The translations under genes and the position numbers were made by a program. Below the pieces are notes generated by a model. The model was not told where the DNA came from. It made no database searches and saw only the letters and a list, made by a program, of their open reading frames with translations. Of a stretch of DNA of 64,000 bases, positions 57,953 through 64,000 are shown one piece after another. The stretch's first letter is position 1. Every line of letters starts with the position of its first letter. Source of the stretch: Branchiostoma lanceolatum (Eukaryota; Chordata; Leptocardii; Amphioxiformes; Branchiostomatidae); assembly GCF_035083965.1 (NCBI RefSeq), contig NC_089726.1:15257501-15321500 (forward strand), read 5' to 3'.

Positions 57953-58574
57953 CTCAAATATTGTAGTTCGATACAAGCAGGCTATCTTAAGTCTCGTCTA
58001 AATCAATGTTATCTGTCAAACAGATATAACGCGTTTTTTCACCATGCTGCTACAGAGCCTTTAGGACCGACCCAACCTGCAACCACAACGCCTGGTACAA
58101 CAACTGGCTTATCGACAGTCCCTCCCACATCCCAGGCTATCACAACAGCGAACGTGTCAACGCCGTCACAAACTACATCTGACCTATCAACACCTGGCAA
58201 GTCAACGCCACAGCCTGCAGTTACAACACCATCTGTAACAACACCACCAACTCTCGCTCCATCTACACCATCCAAAACAAACGACGTTACAACAACATTT
58301 CTCATCCAGACTACAACTGGTTTGACGACAGCGGCGACACCGACTATCGTGACAACGACAAAGCTTCTTGATTGGTCAGAATCACCACCAAAACCATCAC
58401 CAATGACGACTTCGGCAGAACATGCAGAGACGACAACATTGGCACCTCCGGATCCAACAACTGTTGCAACGACGTCTGTATCAGTAACAAAACCCGCTCT
58501 GACAACGACTATCCAAACAACGACAGCAGATGCAACAATGGAGGTCAACACAGCTTCCACAACAACACGTGGTA

Positions 58575-59448
58575 TGTTGTTTGCTATTTGCATGTATAGT
58601 TGTAGAAGAATTACGAAAGTCGCTCTACTTTTATTGTGTCAATAAAAACAGTTGTAATGTCAAGCTTATGAGTTTGCACACTCATAAACCATGTCAACGT
58701 CACGCATGTTCCTCAACCATATATCTTTCCTGTTTAACTACTGTTACTTCATTCAGTTTATTTGTCAAACCTCTTTCTGATTTTGTCATCCTTCCAGTTC
58801 TGTTCACTTTTCACATCTCCACGACAAAGCGCGCCCTGCTTAGATTATGAACGCGCGTAGCAGTCCACGGGTTAAGTACAGGTTCGAGAAAGATCACTCA
58901 ACTCAGAAGCGTAGCAACCTTTAGCGCAAATTAATTTGATATTGTCTTAACATTGTTGGTAGCTGTCTTTTCTGGTGGAGAAGTATTCACAGCAAAGGTA
59001 AGTCATATTGTTTTACATGACATTGCACCAGCGATTCATTCATTAACTTCTTTCTATTGTTTTTGTCATTGCCTAACGTATCTAACGTACTCTTTGCCAA
59101 CTGTATTTTCATTCTTGTGTATTCTTAGTGTCCACTGAGGCGGCTATAGTTGAGTACCAGAACAATCAAAGTACCAGTGATTTGTACAGTCTGTGGGTTC
59201 AAGAAACTGTCTAGGTTTTTTATATATTGTAGAAGATTTATCTGTTTTTCCTTCCCCCCTTAACCATGCAGGTATGATCCAACCACCATGCCAGGACAGT
59301 AATACAATCAATAGGAATGGTTTGTAATTGGTCTATTTTTTTCTAGCACAGCACTGGACTTGGTACGTTGTGTGTCTTGCTACTCCTTAGAAAAATCAAT
59401 TCATATGATATCAGCACACACTTATTTCATTTTATTTTTTCGCAAGAT
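58575..59448 (+). other. Sequence downstream of gene D
   Basis: No tail or TM exon like those of A-C. Two short segments with splice-like borders (about 58963-58996 and a segment from 59130 ending at a TAG near 59213, encoding STEAAIVEYQNNQ) could be exons of an altered D transcript. Their phases do not join cleanly, so this is weak. Confidence 0.2.
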
Positions 59449-59695
59449 GTCAAGCCCAATCTCACTGGACCCCCAGCCCCACGTTGGTAACCTCCCTTTG
59501 TCCTTAATTGGATCTGTGTTACCCTTGACTTTATAATGTAAAGTAAAGTGCAAAACGTAAAAGTATGCCTAAAAGACAACAAAACACACAAAGCGTAACA
59601 TAATTCGTTTTTTATCGATGGAATTCGTTGAGCGCTCGGTCACAGGGAGGTCGCGCGCCAACTTGCCTCGAGTCCAGTTAGATAGGGGCTCCAAT
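59449..59695. mobile_element. GC-ended MITE, copy 2
   Basis: Left end CTCACTGGACCCCCAGCCCC, right end GAGTCCAGTTAG; the body has TTACCCTTGACTTTATAATG, AGACAACAAAACACACAAAG and TGGAATTCGTTGAGCGCT, collinear with copy 1 without the inner insertion. Confidence 0.65.
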
Positions 59696-60750
59696 TAACC
59701 TCATATTTTACATCCCCTGCACAGGGTGGTCAAACGTCATGTCTTTCAAAAATGACATGGCGCAGCATTGTGCTACGGCGGACGTCTTGGAAATAGTGTT
59801 TCTATACGCGCCACCGACGGGATCAACCTCCTAAACAAACCATCACCACCGCAGCAACATTACCGTTGAACTTGGTCTTTCGCACCGACTTATCGTGCAA
59901 GAAGACTCTATAGGGATTATTCCGACAAGCGGATACAGACGAAACGCGCTTCATAGCAAGCAAGTCATCGGCGGGCTCAACGGTGTCGCTTACAGATCAA
60001 AAGATGGCATGCGCATACAAACCCAACATACAGGCCATATACAACGGCGAGAACCGGGACGTGCGAGGGAGAATAGCGTTCTAGATATGTAAAGAAGTTG
60101 CAATATTAATGTACATGACATATGTTGGTCTTTCTTTCGTGTTTTGTCTACTACATTACTACCTAATTCAATTTCTCTGCCATGTGTTTGTGTGCATCTG
60201 CACGTGTTTCTGTGTGTATATATATTGGCAGCACGGTCACACAGCATACAAGAGTTTGAATGTGACAACAGACGGTCACACAGCGTCCCCTATCAACACT
60301 GTTAGGTATTGCAATAAGTCCTGGCATTTTCACCCAGAAACTCTCTCTTTGGTTAATATGAAGGAAGAAAGAATCTTTATTCATCAGAAAATTCCTTCCC
60401 CGTGCCTTCCTTTTCATCTCAATGACGCATTGATTACACATAAAATCTTAGTCATAAAAACTTAACTCGGACATATTTCTTGTTTGGATGAGTCTATATG
60501 GAACAAACTGATGGCTTCGCCAAGAGAGCGTTATCAAACGGCTGAAATTATCATTGCATGTAAACCCACATCAACAGGGCCCAAAATACCTGGGATCGCA
60601 AGGGGTCCCTACTGACACATTTTGCTGACATTCTGCGACATCATATTTTCCTACGGCCTTATTAATATTGTCTCAAACAATAATGATTCACGTACTACGC
60701 TCAACCTTAAAAAAAGCAAAGGAGACCTGTTTTCTCACATTTCCATCTTA
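59696..60750. other. Intergenic stretch
   Basis: No recognised gene or repeat. Short open frames on both strands have no supporting splice sites or family resemblance. Confidence 0.4.
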
Positions 60751-63011
60751 ATTTATTACTCAGTGACTTGTAAATACAATAAGAGCCAAAGCTTGCTACT
60801 AGCGCTATGCATACAAACTACTTATAATCAAAATATCAATCGTTCCTCCTCGTTTAACTTAAAAAGCTAATCAACTGCATTTGATTCGCCTAAATCTCAA
60901 AACTGGAAGTAAGGTAACAAGAAGTTACCATATATTCGATGCAACCTACAAAAACCAAGTACACAAACATATAAAGATAGTGTTAAGTAAGTAGCCTCAA
61001 ATTCATTTGTGTTATTTGTTTACATAAACATAAATCCATACGAACACTGTTTACCATAAATAAGCACTACTGCTAAGCTTTCTGTACAATCTCAATTGTC
61101 AAGCGAACGAACTGGAAGTCAATATAGCCTTGTTCAACAAACATTAGAACACTGATATGAAGTATTACATTGGAAGAATGCAACCTCTTCAGTTTACATA
61201 AAAACAGCTTGTAAAACTAAAAGTATTGAGAAAGCGCCAACATTTAAACTAAGAATTGAAGACAGCTCTCTCTTCTATCACGATCAAATCAACATGTCAC
61301 AATTGAGTTCGACATTTGAACACAAAAATACATTACAACCAATTTGTCAATACACAAGCAAGGGCAGGGATGGTGAAAATGGAAATAAAAATTTTTCCTG
61401 GTGAAGATAACGAGAATAATTTTTCACAAGGAATCTAAAAAAACAAACAAATGTAATGCAACAGAGGTGTCAGTAACTCTGAAACATCGGCAAGGTAAAT
61501 TTTCTCTGGATGGCATCACAAGAACAGTATTATCCTATGAGCTAACAACCTGATAAAGCTATTTGCAAACCTACACATCAACTAAGTCGACAGATATGTA
61601 TTATTGCACTCACAGTACAGGGACCTCTGGTTTAACTCTCAATGATGAAGGCAAAAAAAAATCCATTGCAAATCTGATCCAAATGATGCAGAAATTTCCA
61701 CAGATCTCAATACCTTTACACATCAGTTACCACAGTTAAGAACATGGAGCTACTAGAACCACACATACATGCGCTAACAGCTTTGTTGTTCCCATTTCAT
61801 TTATAGGTTGACTCCAGAATTTAGGATATAACAATACAATTCTGAATTAAAACAATTTTGGTACATGGCATGACAAGGAACTTAGTGTCTTTAACTGAAT
61901 ACAACTTCACTAACCATGGCTGCAAAGGAAGCCATTCACTTTGACTTTGGGCCCATAAAACTTCCTGCAGTTTTGTTCTGAAATGATAGAGGGCCCCACT
62001 ACCTTCTTTCTAACATGCCCAAAGTAGCAAGTCACATCTCGAGGCAGGTTACGAGAGGCTAAAATCTGGATAGGTTTGTAGCTTTGTCCTTTACTAAATC
62101 TGATTTCATGTTTCCTATCCCGTAGTTGAATGCAAATTTGTGACATAACAGTTCAGAGTGAAAACCCTGTCCCCTGGGCATTCTTGGATCCCTTTAGCAA
62201 ATGCTGATCATGATGTGATGTTTCATAACCAAGAATAACATCTTAAAATTCATATCTTCATGTGTCTGCCAACCCCACAATCCACTGAATATCAGATTGA
62301 GTATAGAGTTATTCCCAAACATATAACTACACCACACATATTTACATGATAATTAGTATCTTTTCCCTACCTTTACAGATACCATGTTTGCTACACTAAA
62401 TGTTAGTTAAGTTCAAGTTCTCATTTTTACCTTCAAAATACATTCTGGGTCCATGTTTTATACCAGTATATGTTTGTCAAAGCTTCAGGCAAATTCATCT
62501 TTCAGAATTCAAACACTCACTGAACAGAATTTGTAGAAAGTAGAAATTAACAGTAAAACACAGGACATGATGTTGTCTTGTTTCCAATATGTACACCTCC
62601 AAATGTCCATTGTGAGAAATCCAATGTTGCCATTGGTGAGATGAGGGTTAACTGGACAGTTCATCAGATGAGTAAGGTTGTTGACATTAACCCTCTTCCT
62701 ACTGCAGCCCATCTGTGTATCTAAATTTGTTTTGGTTACAGTAGGAAAAGGGTTAATGCTTTGTTTATATCATGTACACTAAGCTACAACATTTAGCTGG
62801 AAAGACATAACACAACAGATATGTTGTCATTAACAGAGCCAATTCAAATGACATTCTTTCATAAATTTTCCTCAAAATCACCACAGAATTTTTACATGAT
62901 GCTGGTAAGTATTCTACAACAGCCCCTGTTAATTGATATAGACTTGCAGATACCACAGAAGATGTTAGGAATATGGTGCTAGTTAAGTGTTTCAGTCTTT
63001 CAGCTTCTGAC
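60751..63011 (-). other. Probable 3' UTR of the Ser/Pro-rich gene
   Basis: AT-rich, no coding exon. The nearest good minus-strand AATAAA downstream of the stop is at about 60754-60759, which would give a 2.2-kb 3' UTR. The extent is inference. Confidence 0.35.
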
Positions 63012-64000
63012 TCAGTCAAGCTGGACAATGTCATCAAAGTTGAACGGTGACGATCTCATCTCATCGGTACTTTTAGCTGCCTCCTGAGAGGTGGTGGTGG
63101 TGCTAGTTGGAATAGCCATACCAGGCTGGGGAGGGTATCCACTGAGTGGAACAGCATTACCGAGTGCTCCCTGCATGTTGGGGGGTGGGGCGGATGGAAG
63201 GAAGGGCAGGGGTGCTGCCACCAGGCCGAAGGGTGGCATCATGCCGGGGTAGTTGTACATGCCGGGGATCATGCCAGGCTGGGGCTGGGCCGAGCCTGGG
63301 TTGAGGTAGCTGGGGACGAAGGTCATGAGGTTCTGTAAGGGGGAGGGGGATATGTTCCCCATGCCTGGAATGTTCATGTTCAGAGCCTGACTCTGACTGG
63401 GGGCGGGGAAGGAGAAGTTGGGAATCCCCCCACTCTGCGTGGTGTTCTGCTGGGAGACTAGAGGTGGGATGGAGGGCAGAACGCCGGACGAGGTAACGGC
63501 CGGTACGCTACTGTCGGCCGCCTGGGAGATGGGCGACGTTCTCTCCAGGTTCTGACTCGCAGGACGGGACAGCGAGCTCCCAGAACTCAGCCCTCCTGTC
63601 GACTCCGGTCTCTGTGTCGTGCTCTTGTCAGCTTCGCTACTGTTCCCGTCCTGTCTACCATTTCCAAATGGCTCCTTACTTGATGTGGTGAGGAACGGAG
63701 GGACCTCTGCAGTAGACGCGCCCCCGTGCCCTTGCCTCATAGCTGCTGCTTCTGACGAACTCGCCACGTTATTGGCGGACGTTACCGTGCTTGTTGTCGT
63801 TGATACCATCGGTGATGAACGGCCGAGCAGCCCCTGGGAGGGAGTGCCGGACAGCAGGGCACTGACCATTGGTGCTGACGTTGCCACTGACCGGGGGAGA
63901 GACTGACCAGGGGGCGCCGAGGAGGCTGTAGCAGAGTCAAGGGCCTCGTTCACCGCTGAGGCGGACAGGGATGGCCCGCTGCCCTGAACAGGGATACCTG
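63012..64000 (-). CDS. 3' end of an unrecognised Ser/Pro/Met-rich protein (partial)
   Basis: The frame is open from the window edge (64000) to the stop at 63014-63012, giving the last 329 residues; the start lies outside. The edge reads GIPVQGSGPSLSASAV in frame. The first 150 residues are Ser/Thr-rich, then comes a Pro/Gly/Met-rich part (NMNIPGMGNISPSP, PGMIPGMYNYPGMMPP) and a short acidic end SSPFNFDDIVQLD. Low complexity of this kind is common in transcription co-regulators and RNA-binding scaffolds. The acidic-hydrophobic C-terminus might be a binding peptide. I cannot name the family. Frame usage is strongly one-sided with no stops in 989 bases, so the coding call is firm. Confidence 0.8.
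   Translation of the reverse strand, partial: GIPVQGSGPSLSASAVNEALDSATASSAPPGQSLPRSVATSAPMVSALLSGTPSQGLLGRSSPMVSTTTSTVTSANNVASSSEAAAMRQGHGGASTAEVPPFLTTSSKEPFGNGRQDGNSSEADKSTTQRPESTGGLSSGSSLSRPASQNLERTSPISQAADSSVPAVTSSGVLPSIPPLVSQQNTTQSGGIPNFSFPAPSQSQALNMNIPGMGNISPSPLQNLMTFVPSYLNPGSAQPQPGMIPGMYNYPGMMPPFGLVAAPLPFLPSAPPPNMQGALGNAVPLSGYPPQPGMAIPTSTTTTSQEAAKSTDEMRSSPFNFDDIVQLD

Larger units (their letters stand above)
55928..58571 (+). pseudogene. Gene D: damaged CUB-FA58C-mucin paralogue, inverted
   Basis: Recognisable exons: signal peptide 55928-55991 (MMPFPTINLLATAS start, phase 1, donor GTTAGT), CUB from 56395 ([24 protein letters not shown]), second FA58C half 57124-57265 (FDANSDGATVV to ELLGCEG, intact) and a Thr-rich stalk 58056-58571. 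At about 56750 the CUB exon runs straight into the middle of the first FA58C exon in a shifted frame, so the CUB end, the EGF exon and half of FA58C are deleted. The remaining FA58C part ends at SGKG with GA where the donor GT should be. No transmembrane or NPLY exon was found downstream. CUB is closest to gene C; the FA58C parts are closest to the third domain of gene A. A truncated secreted product cannot be excluded, but a pseudogene is likelier. Confidence 0.75.

Noticed and set aside
58039-58593. 184-codon minus-strand frame opposite the gene D stalk
   Set aside because: Antisense shadow of the Thr-rich exon, as in A-C.
1-64000. CRISPR arrays, operons or other prokaryotic features
   Set aside because: The tandem repeats (26.04 kb, 36.6 kb) lack unique spacers of constant size, and the genes are intron-rich animal genes.

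Overview
The window looks like nuclear DNA of an amphioxus (Branchiostoma-type cephalochordate). The evidence is AT-rich intergenic DNA full of short inverted-repeat elements, small GT-AG introns, and animal genes (rolling stone family, PPP4R2, UDP-glucuronosyltransferase), plus a cluster of CUB/EGF/discoidin/mucin membrane proteins of a style abundant in cephalochordates. The species call is inference; the gene models below were read by hand from splice sites and reading phase.

Layout. 1.87-3.28 kb (+): a two-exon rolling stone family membrane protein. 5.43-7.98 kb (-): an unrecognised proline-rich gene sharing a 770-bp bidirectional promoter region (CRE, ETS and YY1-like sites) with 8.75-14.97 kb (+), an eight-exon PPP4R2. 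PPP4R2 is followed by a probable 3-kb 3' UTR. 20.38-23.60 kb (-): a complete seven-exon UDP-glucuronosyltransferase in which both residues of the usual catalytic His-Asp dyad are replaced. It is flanked on both sides by related hairpin-ended, inverted-repeat elements (18.1-19.65 kb and 25.06-28.6 kb).

29.6-53.9 kb (-): three head-to-tail paralogues, here called A, B and C, each with a full set of phase-compatible exons. The protein plan is signal peptide, CUB, one to three EGF/discoidin (FA58C) modules, a long Thr/Ser-rich mucin-like stalk, a Gly-rich transmembrane helix, and a short tail with a conserved NPLY motif and a conserved C-terminus ending DSCA or DSSA. A has three EGF-FA58C cassettes, B has EGF-EGF-FA58C, C has EGF-FA58C. 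The promoters of A, B and C share conserved blocks. 55.9-58.6 kb (+): a fourth, inverted copy (D), damaged by a deletion that fuses its CUB exon to half of its FA58C exon. It has no visible transmembrane or tail exons. Its CUB is C-like and its FA58C is like the third one of A, so the family has been shuffled.

The window ends with the 3' part of a Ser/Pro-rich gene on the minus strand (63.0-64.0 kb, continuing off the end). Mobile DNA is small and non-coding: a tRNA-derived SINE (two copies), several MITEs including one nested in another at a TTAA site, a 172-bp near-perfect palindrome, minisatellites, and a hammerhead-ribozyme-like core in a PPP4R2 intron. I saw no reverse transcriptase, transposase, capsid or envelope reading frame. 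The best candidate for an undescribed system is the A/B/C/D receptor-like family with its common tail and promoter.
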